Source of the DNA: Hwanghaeella grinnelliae
GTDB taxonomy: Bacteria > Pseudomonadota > Alphaproteobacteria > UBA8366 > Aestuariispiraceae
DNA: 64,000 bases
Reading direction: 5' to 3'
Assembly (NCBI RefSeq): GCF_004005845.1
Contig: NZ_SADE01000001.1
Span: 620,001-684,000, forward strand
Position 1 is the stretch's first letter. Every line of letters begins with the position of its first letter. Below are positions 1 to 9,824 of this stretch, in pieces. Below the pieces are notes generated by a model. It made no database searches. It saw only the letters and a list, made by a program, of their open reading frames with translations, and was not told the origin of the DNA. Both the position numbers and the translations under genes were made by a program.

Positions 1-1
1 G

Positions 2-1537
2 GAAATCCTCCCCGCCGAGGCAGGCGGGCCGGTTACCTTGGCATTCAAGATAGCGCCGGGAACGGTTTATCGTTTGGGTGAGGTCGCGATCCTTCGGTCG
101 GACGTGCCCCAAGGGGCCGTGGCAGACGCCAGCCTGCTCGACTATCTGAACCTTGTTCCAGGCGCCCCCGCGACCGCGGATTCCATAATCGACGCGGAAG
201 GCCTGCTGACGCGGCAATACAAGCTGTACAGCTTTCCCTTCGCGGCGGTGACGGACAGGCGCACGGTGATCGACCGGGAAACAAAGTCGATGACTGTCCA
301 CTACACGGTTCGGACCGGTGCGCCCGCCCGGTTCGGCAACATACGTGTCGAGGGTCTTCGCGATGTAAGTGAAGACTTTGTCCTGGCCTATGTGCCGTGG
401 ACTCGCGGCGCGGTCTACAATGTCCAACTGATTGAGGAATATCAGCGCAAACTCGCCAGGACGGGTTTGTTCGACTCGGTCACCGTTGCTCCCGACCGGT
501 CGGATACCGCCATACAAGGCGGCTCGGAAGTCCTATCGGTGCCCATCACCATCACCATTTTGGAAAGGGATCACCGATCCATCGGTTTCGGCGCTACCTA
601 TTCGACGGAAGAGGGGCCTGGTGCACATGCGTTTTGGGAACACCGGAACCTGTTCGGTAACGGCGAGAACCTTCGCATTTCGACGGAAGCCTCTGACATA
701 GAGCGCGCGCTGACTGGTAGTTTCGAGAAACCGTTGTTCCGGCGGACAGATCAGTCGCTGGTCGCCGAAGGTTCGATCAAGGATGTCACGACCGATGCTT
801 TCGACGAAACCCGTGCGTCCAGCTTTGTAGGTGTGGAACGACAACTGACGCAATCCTGGAGTGTTACCGCCGGGCCGACACTGGAATTGATTTCACAGAA
901 CACAGACGAAACGGGCGAAGACGATTTGATTCTGGTCGGGTTTCGAACAGGCTTCAAATTCGACAATACCGATAACTTTCTCGATCCAACACGCGGAAGC
1001 CGGATTCAGGTCGATGTATCCCCTTTCCACGATTTCGGCGGATTCAACGAAAGCTTCCTAAGCTCCAGCTTGCATACCTCCCACTACCTGTCGGTAGATG
1101 ATGACGGGGATTACGTGATAGCTGGGCGCACGCGGGTCGGCACCATCGTCGGCGCCGAGCGGGCAAGGGTTCCCGCCGCCAACCTGTTCTTCGCCGGCGG
1201 CGGCGGTTCGGTCCGCGCATTTGGGTTCCAACGGCTGGGCCCATTGGATGGGGACCTCGATCCAATCGGCGGTCGGTCCGTGGTCGAACTCGGCCTGGAA
1301 TTCCGTGCAAGGATCACGGAAAGCTTCGGCATCGTGCCCTTCTTCGAAGGCGGCAACGTGTATGAAGAAGAACTTCCGGAATTCGGCGAGTTGGACCTGC
1401 AATGGGGCGCGGGGCTGGGCTTCCGCTACTATACGGCCATCGGTCCTGTCCGCTTGGATATCGCGGTGCCGATCGACAAGCGTGAGAATATCGACGACGA
1501 CTATCAGTTCTATGTCAGCCTGGGGCAGGCGTTCTAG
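2..1537 (+). CDS. tamA: TamA-like outer-membrane assembly protein (5' partial)
   Basis: This is the C-terminal part of a BamA/TamA-superfamily (Omp85) outer-membrane protein, the barrel partner of the TamAB module that inserts autotransporters and other outer-membrane proteins. The reading frame is open to the left edge, so the true start lies outside the window; the TTG at 38 is just an internal leucine codon. A POTRA-like segment (around residues 90-175, containing TGAPARFGNIRVEG) is followed by a surface-antigen-type beta barrel with alternating aromatic and polar strands. The barrel ends in a terminal phenylalanine (VSLGQAF), the usual signature of the last outer-membrane strand. It touches tamB directly (stop TAG, then ATG), which makes TamA more likely than BamA. 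Confidence 0.9.
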   Translation, partial: EILPAEAGGPVTLAFKIAPGTVYRLGEVAILRSDVPQGAVADASLLDYLNLVPGAPATADSIIDAEGLLTRQYKLYSFPFAAVTDRRTVIDRETKSMTVHYTVRTGAPARFGNIRVEGLRDVSEDFVLAYVPWTRGAVYNVQLIEEYQRKLARTGLFDSVTVAPDRSDTAIQGGSEVLSVPITITILERDHRSIGFGATYSTEEGPGAHAFWEHRNLFGNGENLRISTEASDIERALTGSFEKPLFRRTDQSLVAEGSIKDVTTDAFDETRASSFVGVERQLTQSWSVTAGPTLELISQNTDETGEDDLILVGFRTGFKFDNTDNFLDPTRGSRIQVDVSPFHDFGGFNESFLSSSLHTSHYLSVDDDGDYVIAGRTRVGTIVGAERARVPAANLFFAGGGGSVRAFGFQRLGPLDGDLDPIGGRSVVELGLEFRARITESFGIVPFFEGGNVYEEELPEFGELDLQWGAGLGFRYYTAIGPVRLDIAVPIDKRENIDDDYQFYVSLGQAF

Positions 1538-4500
1538 ATGAGCGATACCCCGCAATCGACGCCTGGGTTGTCACCGAGACGGCGCCGCGCCTGGAAGCGA
1601 TGGGTCTTGCCGCCGCTTGCCGTGGTGCTTGTCCTAACGGCGGCGGTCTTTTTCCTGACCGCAACCGGACCCGGTTTGCGTTTGGTCCTGCAAATTGCCG
1701 AAGGACCGGTCTCCGAAATCATCGACGGCGAATTTTCGATCGAGGATTTGTCGGGATCGTTGTGGTCCGAGGTTCGGATCGGGCGGCTCTCGATGTCGAT
1801 GCCGGATGGATTTGCGCTGGACAGCCGGAACATACGCTTCGCTTGGCGGCCGAGTGCTTTGTTTGGCGGCCGATTGGATGTGGAGGCTGTCGGGGCCGAG
1901 CAGCTGTCGGTTTCTCTGCCGGATACAGTGGCCCCGGTTGAGCCGGATGAAGAGGATACGGGCACCTTTGCCATCCCGCGCCTTCCGATACGGGTCATCG
2001 TGCGGCAATTGGACTTTCCGTCGGTCGCGATCGCCATGCCGGATGGGGCCCAATACCAGGCGTCGATCTTAGGCAATGTGGCCACAAGTGAGAGCGACGA
2101 GATCCAAGCGAAAATGGACGTAGCGGCGAACCGTGACGGAAAACCGGTAGACCGTGTCACACTTCAGGCGGCGGTGACGCCGGGTGACGCGCCGGTTCTG
2201 TCCTTGGTGCTGTCGGCTGAGATACCGACAGACGGCGTTCTCTACGCCGTCCTAGACCTACCTGTGGATTTGCGGCGCCCGCTCTCCGCTTCCGTGTCTG
2301 GCAACGGCTTGCTGACCGATTGGGCCGGTGAGGTGAAGACGGCGGCGCAGGGGCTCATCGCTCTCAATGGCAAGATCGGGCTGGGCCTCACTGATGCGGG
2401 TGTTCATGTTTCCTTCGATGGCGCGGTTGATTTCGAAGCGCCTGATCTATTTGGGCTGCCGCTCGGTCTGGCGGGGCGTTACGCAATTGCGGTGCCCGAC
2501 CTGTCTATCCTGGACGATGTCCTGGCCGTTTCCGACGTTCAAGTCACCAAGGAAGGTCTGGCTTCCGTCTCAGCCACCGCGCGGATGAAGTTGGATGCGA
2601 CCGATTTGTCGGCCGACGGGAGAATTTCCCTCGATCCGGCGGCTGCGGCGTTGGCCGGTCTGCCCATCGCCTTTGAAACGGCACAAATCGACTTCCAGGC
2701 TTCCGCCGCGCTTCCTAAAATTCAAGCCGATGTACAAATCGCAGCGAAACAAATCGATGCGTTCGGCAATGTTGTGCGGGCGCTGGACAGCACGCTGTCC
2801 GCCAGCGGCGCGCTCGATCAAGAAATCATCCTCAATGCCGGGGTGACGGCGGACCAGGTTGCGTGGAGTGACGATGCCTTGCGATCGCTGCTCGGCGAAA
2901 CGGTTTCGGTCACCGCACGGGCCGGGATTGATCCTTCCTTCCAGGCCGCCGACGGGATTGAGGTGACGGTCGATCCCCTCGGTGCAACGCTTCGGACGGC
3001 CCTGAAGGTCGATGGGGCAACTTTGATCGCCGATACCGTTCAAGCGGATCTAGTCGACTTGGCGCGGCTGAAGCCGATTTTGGGCATGCCCATTGCCGGG
3101 TCGGCCTCGGTGCTGCTGTCTGGGTTGACCGTGTCGGAAGACGGTACGATTTCCACGGTCTTCGAGGTTGGTGCTAAAGGCTTGTCGATCATCGACGATC
3201 AGGTCACGGGTCTTGTCGGGGCTTCCCCGAGTGCAAAGGGCGACATGTTATTGTCCGATGCTGACGGCCTGGTCCTTACGCTGCACGACGTTCGCGCCCG
3301 CGCGGGCGCGGTGACCGGTGTTGTCATCCTTACTCCCGATTTCGGGGAATTGTCCGGGTCGGTAAACGCCAAGGCGATCGCATCGGCGCTTCCCGCCGAC
3401 ATTGGGTTGAGCGTGCAAGGGGATGTAATCGAACTGGCGGCGCGCTTTGCCGGCCCGACCACCCAGCCCGATTTGGACGCGGTGGTTACGCCGTTCGCGG
3501 CGGCTGTCTCGGGTAAGGAAATGCAGATGCAGGCCTTGGAGGCGCAGTTGCGGTGGCGGGACGACGCACCGTTCGTGACCTTCCAAGGCGCCGGGGCGGC
3601 CATGGGGCTCAATGCCTCAGTCGAAGGTGGCGCGGCTATCCGGCCGGACGGCCTGAATGTGCCGGGTGTCTCTGTTACGGGCGAGGGCTGGAGTGCTTGG
3701 GCTGCGGTAAACCTGCCGAACTTTGCATTGCCCGCGGACGGATCGGCCCGGGTCGTTGTTTCTGATGCCGCGCCTTTCACGGCGCTCGCCGGGCTAAATG
3801 CCCTGGCGGGCAGGGCAAACTTGGATGTGGAATTCGCGGCAGCAGAGCAGGGAAGCGGTCAGGCGGTTACGGCTAAGATTACGGCCGACCAAATCGCCGT
3901 GACGACGGATGCCGCGACATCGCCTATAAAAGTGGGAAGCGTGGATGTAACGGCGGATATCGGCGATGCCTTGGCCCTGCGCGACATAGACGCTTCCGTC
4001 GCGATCGAGAATGTTGTCGGTGATGGCTTCCATTTAACGGAAATCGTTGCAGTGCTGCAGGGCACGGGTGAGGCGGTCGATGGCGATGTGACCGTTGCCG
4101 GCGTCAACCCGACGCCGGTGGACCTCGCCACGCACGTATCGGGGCGAATACAGCAAGACGGCCAGGGTGAAATTCATCTGACGGGGTTCCGGCTCAGCTA
4201 CGACGGTTTGGAACAATTGGCGTCCGGTAAGGCCGATGCTTCCTTCGGACCCGACGGTGCGCTTTCCGCCGCTGTGGATTTGGCAATATTGTCCGGTGCA
4301 CTGACGGCCGGTTACGAGCGTTCCGAGGGCGCTGCATCAATGTCATTGAATGCCGCGAATATCCCGGTTGGACCGCTGGCGGAACTTCAAGGCCAAATGG
4401 GTGTTGAGGGCTTTTTCAATGCCAAGGCTGATCTGCGGCAGGAAAACGGTCCCGCCAATGGTGGTTTCTCCATTTCCGCCACAGGACTCCGGACCAAGGA

Positions 4501-5938
4501 TTTGGATAAGGATGTCAGTGTCGGGGTGATGCTCAGCGGTGATGTTGGGGATGAACGCGTTCTTGTGCAGGCGAAGACGGCCGGGACGGGCCTGGACAAG
4601 ATCGATATTCGCGGAGAATTACCAGTGACTGTTTCCCTCGTGGAACCTGGTGCAGCTGTGAATTCGGATGGTCCGCTGGATGGGATCGTAAAGGCTGAAG
4701 TTCCATTGCGGGAGATATGGCCGTATCTGCCTTTGCCGGAACATCGGGTCGCCGGACTGCTTGTTGTGGATGCGCGGCTGGGCGGAACACTGACCAATCC
4801 CGCGGTCGAAGGCGACGCGGCATTACGGGATGTGGACTATGAGCACCTGGTGTACGGGACGTTTATCAGGAACATCCAGGGGCGTGTGCGCTTCGCCGGT
4901 GAAAACTTCGCGCTCGAAAGTCTGAGCGGTCAGGACGACTACGGCGGCAGCTTCAACATCAGCGGCCAAGGTAGTCTCGCCGGCGGCACACCCAGCTTTG
5001 ATATCGCAACGAAATTAAACACGCTTCGCGTGGTAAACAGTGACGCCGTGAAGGCCGACGTCGATGCGGACATCAACACGCGGCAACAAGCGGATGGCAT
5101 GCTTGTCGAAGGCAAGGCGGTAATCCGCCGGGCGGAAGTGGACTTGGGCGTCGCGCTGCCGCCCAGCATTTCAACATTGGATGTAGAGGACGGAAGCGAG
5201 GCTACAGCCGAGTCCAAAGAGGAAGCCGAGCCATCCAAAATTGCTTTGGATATCATCGTCGACGCGCCGGGTCAGATCTTCGTCCGTGGCCGTGGTCTTG
5301 AGTCCGAGTGGGAAGGCAATGTGAAGGTTACGGGTACGGCCAAGCAGCCGATCGTCTCCGGCGGGCTCGCCGCACGTCGCGGCCGGATCGACGTCATCGG
5401 CAAAGGCTTTACCCTCGACGATTCCAAAATCCAATTCTTCGGCGGGGAGACGATCGATCCCATGCTGGATATTCGCGGCGTTCATGAAGGTGACGAGATC
5501 ACCGTCATTGCCTTGTTGGAAGGGCCTGCGAGCAAGCCGGAAATCACACTACAATCGCAACCTCCATTGCCGGAGGACGAGGTGCTGAGCCGGTTACTGT
5601 TCGGCAAGACGGCATCCAGCCTGGGCCCACTTGAAGCCGCGCAACTCGCCGCCTCGGCTTCGGAATTGGCGGGCGGGGGATCTGGCGTCGATGTGCTGGG
5701 AACGATACGCAACTTTGTGGGCGTGGACGTTCTGGAAGTGGATACATCGGGCGATACTGCCGCGGTGAAGGCGGGAACCTATGTGGCCGATGGCGTCTTT
5801 GTCGGCGCCAAACAAGGGGCTGCGCCAGGATCCAGCAGCGTGACCGTTGAAGTCGAGGTGACGCCGAATATCTCTGTGACGACCGAATCCGGCCAGACCA
5901 GTTCGAACGCCGGCGTAAACTTCAAATGGGACTATTAA
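1538..5938 (+). CDS. tamB: Translocation/assembly module protein TamB
   Basis: This 1466-residue protein is the inner-membrane partner of TamA. TamB family members span the periplasm as a long hydrophobic beta-groove thought to conduct lipids or help outer-membrane protein insertion. The N-terminus has a basic stretch (RRRRAWKRW) followed by one hydrophobic anchor (about residues 24-44). The middle is a long repetitive beta-rich region. The C-terminal ~350 residues look like the TamB (DUF490) domain, including a GLAARRGRIDVIGKGF segment and a terminal NAGVNFKWDY barrel-like strand. The ATG immediately follows the tamA stop codon, so the two genes are co-transcribed. Length and order match the family. 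Confidence 0.93.
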   Translation: MSDTPQSTPGLSPRRRRAWKRWVLPPLAVVLVLTAAVFFLTATGPGLRLVLQIAEGPVSEIIDGEFSIEDLSGSLWSEVRIGRLSMSMPDGFALDSRNIRFAWRPSALFGGRLDVEAVGAEQLSVSLPDTVAPVEPDEEDTGTFAIPRLPIRVIVRQLDFPSVAIAMPDGAQYQASILGNVATSESDEIQAKMDVAANRDGKPVDRVTLQAAVTPGDAPVLSLVLSAEIPTDGVLYAVLDLPVDLRRPLSASVSGNGLLTDWAGEVKTAAQGLIALNGKIGLGLTDAGVHVSFDGAVDFEAPDLFGLPLGLAGRYAIAVPDLSILDDVLAVSDVQVTKEGLASVSATARMKLDATDLSADGRISLDPAAAALAGLPIAFETAQIDFQASAALPKIQADVQIAAKQIDAFGNVVRALDSTLSASGALDQEIILNAGVTADQVAWSDDALRSLLGETVSVTARAGIDPSFQAADGIEVTVDPLGATLRTALKVDGATLIADTVQADLVDLARLKPILGMPIAGSASVLLSGLTVSEDGTISTVFEVGAKGLSIIDDQVTGLVGASPSAKGDMLLSDADGLVLTLHDVRARAGAVTGVVILTPDFGELSGSVNAKAIASALPADIGLSVQGDVIELAARFAGPTTQPDLDAVVTPFAAAVSGKEMQMQALEAQLRWRDDAPFVTFQGAGAAMGLNASVEGGAAIRPDGLNVPGVSVTGEGWSAWAAVNLPNFALPADGSARVVVSDAAPFTALAGLNALAGRANLDVEFAAAEQGSGQAVTAKITADQIAVTTDAATSPIKVGSVDVTADIGDALALRDIDASVAIENVVGDGFHLTEIVAVLQGTGEAVDGDVTVAGVNPTPVDLATHVSGRIQQDGQGEIHLTGFRLSYDGLEQLASGKADASFGPDGALSAAVDLAILSGALTAGYERSEGAASMSLNAANIPVGPLAELQGQMGVEGFFNAKADLRQENGPANGGFSISATGLRTKDLDKDVSVGVMLSGDVGDERVLVQAKTAGTGLDKIDIRGELPVTVSLVEPGAAVNSDGPLDGIVKAEVPLREIWPYLPLPEHRVAGLLVVDARLGGTLTNPAVEGDAALRDVDYEHLVYGTFIRNIQGRVRFAGENFALESLSGQDDYGGSFNISGQGSLAGGTPSFDIATKLNTLRVVNSDAVKADVDADINTRQQADGMLVEGKAVIRRAEVDLGVALPPSISTLDVEDGSEATAESKEEAEPSKIALDIIVDAPGQIFVRGRGLESEWEGNVKVTGTAKQPIVSGGLAARRGRIDVIGKGFTLDDSKIQFFGGETIDPMLDIRGVHEGDEITVIALLEGPASKPEITLQSQPPLPEDEVLSRLLFGKTASSLGPLEAAQLAASASELAGGGSGVDVLGTIRNFVGVDVLEVDTSGDTAAVKAGTYVADGVFVGAKQGAAPGSSSVTVEVEVTPNISVTTESGQTSSNAGVNFKWDY

Positions 5939-6080
5939 CCGCTGTTCGAACGCGGCCGGAAATATGCGTGCGACAAAGGACGCGCGATTGCGGTTTGAAC
6001 CGCGGTTGGGCTTTCGGGTATCGTGCGCCTTACAACACACTCCAATCGGCATTTACACCTTTACGAAAGGGAACGGCTTA

Positions 6081-6368
6081 ATGGCTAGCGACTCACTTCA
6101 CGCCCCCCGGGAACGCCTGTCCAAGGATACCATTCATCTGCATCATGCGATCGTCTCGTTGATGGAAGAGTTGGAGGCCGTGGATTGGTATCGCCAGCGC
6201 TCGGACGATTGTGACGATCCGGCGCTAAAGGAAATTCTGCTGCACAACATGCGCGAAGAAATGGAACATGCGGCGATGGTTCTGGAATGGATCCGCCGTA
6301 ACAACTCGGATTTCGAGGGTTTCCTGAAAGAGTTTCTGTTCACTGACGGCGATATTGGCCACCACTAG
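6081..6368 (+). CDS. EncFtn-like ferritin without an encapsulation tail
   Basis: This 95-residue, all-helical protein closely resembles the encapsulated ferritin (EncFtn) of Rhodospirillum rubrum, a ferroxidase that normally works inside an encapsulin shell. The hallmark segment MEELEAVDWY (28-37) and EEMEHAAM (59-66) carry the residues that in R. rubrum form the ferroxidase centre and metal entry site: here Glu29, Glu30, Glu32, Trp36, Tyr37, Glu60 and His63. The start is the ATG at 6081, preceded by GAAAGGGA; an open frame extends upstream to 5964 but reads unlike the family. The protein stops at FTDGDIGHH, and I see no encapsulin cargo-loading peptide. No encapsulin gene is present in the window. 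The family call is strong; how it stores or oxidises iron without a shell is unknown. Confidence 0.88.
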   Translation: MASDSLHAPRERLSKDTIHLHHAIVSLMEELEAVDWYRQRSDDCDDPALKEILLHNMREEMEHAAMVLEWIRRNNSDFEGFLKEFLFTDGDIGHH

Positions 6369-6383
6369 GCCCGTCTAAGTATT

Positions 6384-6427
6384 GTGCGGGCGCCGCGAAC
6401 GCGATTTAGGGCGCCCGCACCTTTATT
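6384..6427. terminator. Bidirectional intrinsic terminator
   Basis: A GC-rich inverted repeat (GTGCGGGCGCC at 6384-6394 against GGCGCCCGCAC at 6410-6420) is followed by CTTTATTT on the plus strand. It lies exactly between the convergent EncFtn-like gene and the symporter-kinase gene, and its right flank overlaps the kinase stop codon. The stem could stop transcription from either side. Confidence 0.75.
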
Positions 6428-9089
6428 TGACGCGCGCTAGCGTCAGTCGGAAAAAACTCGTTCCGTCGCGGGCGAATTCGATCGTCAGATCCCCGTTCAT
6501 GGCGCGCATGATCGCTCGACTGATCGGCAGGCCCAAGCCGGCGCCTTGGTCCCGGTCGGCCCTGGACCCGCGGGCGAACTTCTCGAAAATCATTGAGGAT
6601 TCAGCGCGCGTAACGCCGCCGCCATTGTCGATGATATCGATCCAGATCTTGTCGTTCTTGACGGTTGAGACGATGCGGATCGTCGGGGTCGTCGCGCTGT
6701 TGTACTTGACGGCGTTGGACAGAAGATTAATCAGCACCTGACGCAGTCGGTCGTCATTGGCGCGGATCAGTGTCCCTTGCGGAACCGGTGCGACCCTGAC
6801 CCCAACACCGTTGTTCCGGGTCATGCCGGAGACCGCATCGATCGCGCCGCCGACTGCCGCGTTCACCTCGATCTTTTCCAAATCCAGGCTGACCGTCCCG
6901 GCTTCCAGACGGCTCATATCCAACAACTCATCCAGTAGCCTGGTCAGGCGCAGGCTTTCGGTCTGAATGATCGTAACGAATCTGTCGCGGTCTTCCTGCG
7001 AGACGTCTTCGTTGCTGACAAGGATGTCCGAGAAAGACCGTATGGACGTCATCGGCGTCCGCAATTCGTGGCTGACCTGACTGAGGAATTCGTCCTTCTG
7101 CGCATCCAGCGCCTTCAGTCTTTCGTTGGCGTTTCGCAGTTGTTGGGCCGCATGTTCCAGTTCCGCCGATTTTTCGGCCAACTGACGGGACGTTTCGATC
7201 AATTCCTGGGTTTCGTCGGCGATGTCGATCAACTCGGTGATGCCGACAGATTCCTGCCCCGCAATTCGCGTCACCATGGCATGAGCGGAAGCGGCCCCGA
7301 TAGAGCCGGCCAATTCCCGTTCCAACCGGGCGATCACCTCGTCGGTGGCGTGCGGCAGTCCTGCATCCGTCCCTTGTCCGGCCGCCATCTCGTCGAACAG
7401 GCGGCGGGCGGGTTCAGTGCCCAGGATGCGTTGAGCAAGGACGAAAAGGTCCTCGGAATCTGCGGTTCCAACTGTGGTGCGGGATGGGCCGCCACCGGAA
7501 GACCGGTAGACGTCGACGAAGAGGGCGCTTTGCAGCCGCTCCAATGCATTCGGGCGCGTCACGCTGGAAACCAACACGAAACTGAGTGCGTTCATCCCGA
7601 CACTCCAAAAGACCGCATGAACCAGCGGATCCATGCCCGCCAGACCGAACAAGGCTTGGGGACGGAGCAGTTCAATTCCGAACGGGCCGGTTTTGATCGT
7701 CGCTTCGGATAGCAGCAAATCGCCACCAAAACTCGGCAGGAAGAAGGTGTAGGCCCATAAGGCAAAACCGATCATCAGGCCGACAAGCGCTCCTTTCCGC
7801 GTCGCGCCGCGCCAGAAGATGCCGCCGATCAAACTGGGCATGAACTGGGCCACGCCGACGAAGGCGATAAGGCCGATGGCAGCGAGCGCGTCGGAACCGC
7901 CGCTGCCCCGGAAATAGAGGAATCCAAGCCCAAGGATCGCGGCGATACTGAACCGGCGGGACACCAGCAACAGATTCCGGACATCGCCGCTGACCGCGTG
8001 ATCTCCCGGCAGCAGCCGCAAGGCGACCGGCATGACGATATGGTTGGAGACCATGGTGGAAACCGCGATGGCCGCGACGATGACCATGGAGGTCGCAGAG
8101 GAAAACCCGCCGAGGAATGCGAACAATGCTAGTTCATGCCGATGTTCCGCCAGCGGGATGGTCAGGACGTAGAGGTCCGGGTTCGCTCCCACGGGCATGA
8201 CCTTCGCACCGACGATCGCGATCGGCATGATGAAGAGGGTCATCCCGAACAGGTATAGCGGAAACAGCCATGACGCCGTCGTCAGATGACTTTCCTTGAT
8301 ATTTTCCACCACGGTAACTTGGAACTGACGCGGCAGGCAGATGACGGCGGTGGCAGACAGAAATGTAATCGCAACCCAACGCGTTCCGAACACGCCGTCC
8401 TGTCCCAGTATGGCTTCCGGCGGCACATCGGCGAAGATGTCGCCGAAACCGTCGGATACGCCATAGACCGCGAAGATGCCAACAGCGATCAGCGCCAACA
8501 ATTTCACGATCGCTTCCAATGCAATGGCCGAAACGACGCCGTGATGCCGCTCGTTGGCGTCCAGGTTGCGGGTTCCGAACAGAATGGTGAACAACGCCAT
8601 GCCGGCGGCGACCCAGAAAGCGGTGGTAATCTCATCCACCTCGCCCGCGATGACCTGATAACTTCGCGTCACGGACTGAAGTTGCAGCGCGATATAGGGG
8701 GTGGTCGCGATCACGGCGATAACGGTCACCAAGACAGCCAGGCTGGGGCTTTTTCCATAACGCGATGAAATCAAATCGGCGATGGAGGTAACACGGTGCG
8801 CGCGTCCGATGCGCACAAGCTTCCTCAGCAGCCACCACCATCCAACGAAAACCAGGGTGGGACCCAGATAGATCGTGATGAACTCCAACCCGTTTCGCGC
8901 CGCCGATCCGACCGCGCCATAGAACGTCCACGACGTGCAATAGACCGAAATCGACAAGGTGTAGACCACGGGTGACTGAAGCCACCGCATCGGGTTGGTT
9001 CGGGTTCGGCGGTCGACAATGAAGGCGACGGCAAAAAGAAGGGCGACATAACCCAGGCAGGCGAAGAGTAGGATGTCGGTGGAAAGCAT
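6423..9089 (-). CDS. Sodium/solute symporter-fused sensor histidine kinase (CbrA-like)
   Basis: This 888-residue membrane protein joins an SSS/SLC5-type transporter domain of about 13 helices (residues 1 to ~500) to a cytoplasmic kinase. A coiled coil leads into a HisKA domain (QVSHELRTPM, phospho-His near residue 670) and an HATPase domain with N box NLLSNAVKYN, G1 DNGGGV and G2 GAGLGLPIS. Related proteins (CbrA, CrbS/MxtR) sense or couple transport of carbon sources such as amino acids or acetate to transcription. I chose ATG 9089 because the codon overlaps the stop of the upstream small membrane gene (TGATG) and is preceded by AGGACGG; an open frame continues to 9188. The response regulator upstream is the likely partner. 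The transported or sensed compound cannot be read from sequence. Confidence 0.9.
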   Translation of the reverse strand: MLSTDILLFACLGYVALLFAVAFIVDRRTRTNPMRWLQSPVVYTLSISVYCTSWTFYGAVGSAARNGLEFITIYLGPTLVFVGWWWLLRKLVRIGRAHRVTSIADLISSRYGKSPSLAVLVTVIAVIATTPYIALQLQSVTRSYQVIAGEVDEITTAFWVAAGMALFTILFGTRNLDANERHHGVVSAIALEAIVKLLALIAVGIFAVYGVSDGFGDIFADVPPEAILGQDGVFGTRWVAITFLSATAVICLPRQFQVTVVENIKESHLTTASWLFPLYLFGMTLFIMPIAIVGAKVMPVGANPDLYVLTIPLAEHRHELALFAFLGGFSSATSMVIVAAIAVSTMVSNHIVMPVALRLLPGDHAVSGDVRNLLLVSRRFSIAAILGLGFLYFRGSGGSDALAAIGLIAFVGVAQFMPSLIGGIFWRGATRKGALVGLMIGFALWAYTFFLPSFGGDLLLSEATIKTGPFGIELLRPQALFGLAGMDPLVHAVFWSVGMNALSFVLVSSVTRPNALERLQSALFVDVYRSSGGGPSRTTVGTADSEDLFVLAQRILGTEPARRLFDEMAAGQGTDAGLPHATDEVIARLERELAGSIGAASAHAMVTRIAGQESVGITELIDIADETQELIETSRQLAEKSAELEHAAQQLRNANERLKALDAQKDEFLSQVSHELRTPMTSIRSFSDILVSNEDVSQEDRDRFVTIIQTESLRLTRLLDELLDMSRLEAGTVSLDLEKIEVNAAVGGAIDAVSGMTRNNGVGVRVAPVPQGTLIRANDDRLRQVLINLLSNAVKYNSATTPTIRIVSTVKNDKIWIDIIDNGGGVTRAESSMIFEKFARGSRADRDQGAGLGLPISRAIMRAMNGDLTIEFARDGTSFFRLTLARVK

Positions 9090-9355
9090 CAGCCGTCCTG
9101 GTCCGACGACGTGTCGGATTGCGAGCGGTAGTCCATCCGACCCAGCGGCTTCGCCAAAATGGCCGCGCCTATGATCAGCGCAAACCACACCGAAAAAATA
9201 TAAAAGATCAGGATGGGTATCCCGAAGACGGTACTATCCAGTAGGAAGATGCTTGCTACTGGTGGCATTAACAGCACCGCGCCGACAATCAGCAGGACCA
9301 GAGACCGGTCCCGTGTTTCTCGCCGTGAAAGCTGAAGGTCGGCCCTATCTCTCAC
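9089..9355 (-). CDS. Small two-helix membrane protein coupled to symporter-kinase
   Basis: An 88-residue protein with a basic N-terminus and two hydrophobic segments (about residues 19-38 and 45-68), then a charged tail. I recognise no catalytic motif. Its stop codon shares a base with the start codon of the symporter-kinase (TGATG), implying translational coupling and near-equal expression. A similar small open reading frame (cbrX) sits in front of cbrA in Pseudomonas, so this may be a subunit or expression regulator of the transporter-kinase. The gene is small but supported by tight spacing on both sides: 15 bases from the response regulator and a one-base overlap downstream. Confidence 0.8.
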   Translation of the reverse strand: MRDRADLQLSRRETRDRSLVLLIVGAVLLMPPVASIFLLDSTVFGIPILIFYIFSVWFALIIGAAILAKPLGRMDYRSQSDTSSDQDG

Positions 9356-9370
9356 AGCATTCCGTTCCCG

Positions 9371-9748
9371 TCAGGCGGATCCCTGTGCGGCAAGCCGTTC
9401 TACGGCGGCAACCAGTTCGGCATTGGCAAAGGGTTTGGTGATGAAAAGGTCCGCGCCGCATTCCAGGGCCGTTTCACGGTCCTCCCGCTGACCTTTCGCG
9501 GTCAGCATCAGCACAGGCAGGGATTCTGCACGTTGGTCGGCGCGAAGACGCCTAAGTATCTCGTAGCCGTCCAGTTCCGGGAGCATGACATCGAGAATGA
9601 GGACATCGGGCACATTCGCCAGAACGGATTCCAGCGCTTGCCGTCCATCCGATTCGACCCCCACTTCGAACCCGGCTCTTTCCAGAAGAAATGTCAGCGA
9701 TTCGACGATGTTGGGTTCGTCCTCCGCCAACAGGACCCGCTTTGTCAT
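9371..9748 (-). CDS. Single-domain response regulator (CheY-like receiver)
   Basis: This 125-residue protein is a receiver domain and nothing else. The acidic pocket (Glu9/Asp10), phosphoacceptor Asp53 in LILDVMLPELDG, Thr83 in LMLTAKG and Lys105 in ITKPF are all in place. It is the first gene of a minus-strand set: receiver, small membrane protein, symporter-kinase. The obvious phosphodonor is that kinase. Without a DNA-binding or enzymatic output it must act through protein contact, for example on another regulator or a phosphorelay. The neighbouring ScfR-type regulator is a candidate, but that is inference. Confidence 0.92.
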   Translation of the reverse strand: MTKRVLLAEDEPNIVESLTFLLERAGFEVGVESDGRQALESVLANVPDVLILDVMLPELDGYEILRRLRADQRAESLPVLMLTAKGQREDRETALECGADLFITKPFANAELVAAVERLAAQGSA

Positions 9749-9824
9749 TCCCGAATATCCTCCCGAACTTCGGCCTTATTTTGTTTTTTTGGCCTTCCCT
9801 AATTATCGGCACTTTTGGCCGCGC

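Noticed and set aside
38-40. TTG as the start of the first gene
   Set aside because: The frame is open to the window edge and reads as a normal Omp85 segment upstream, so the start lies outside.
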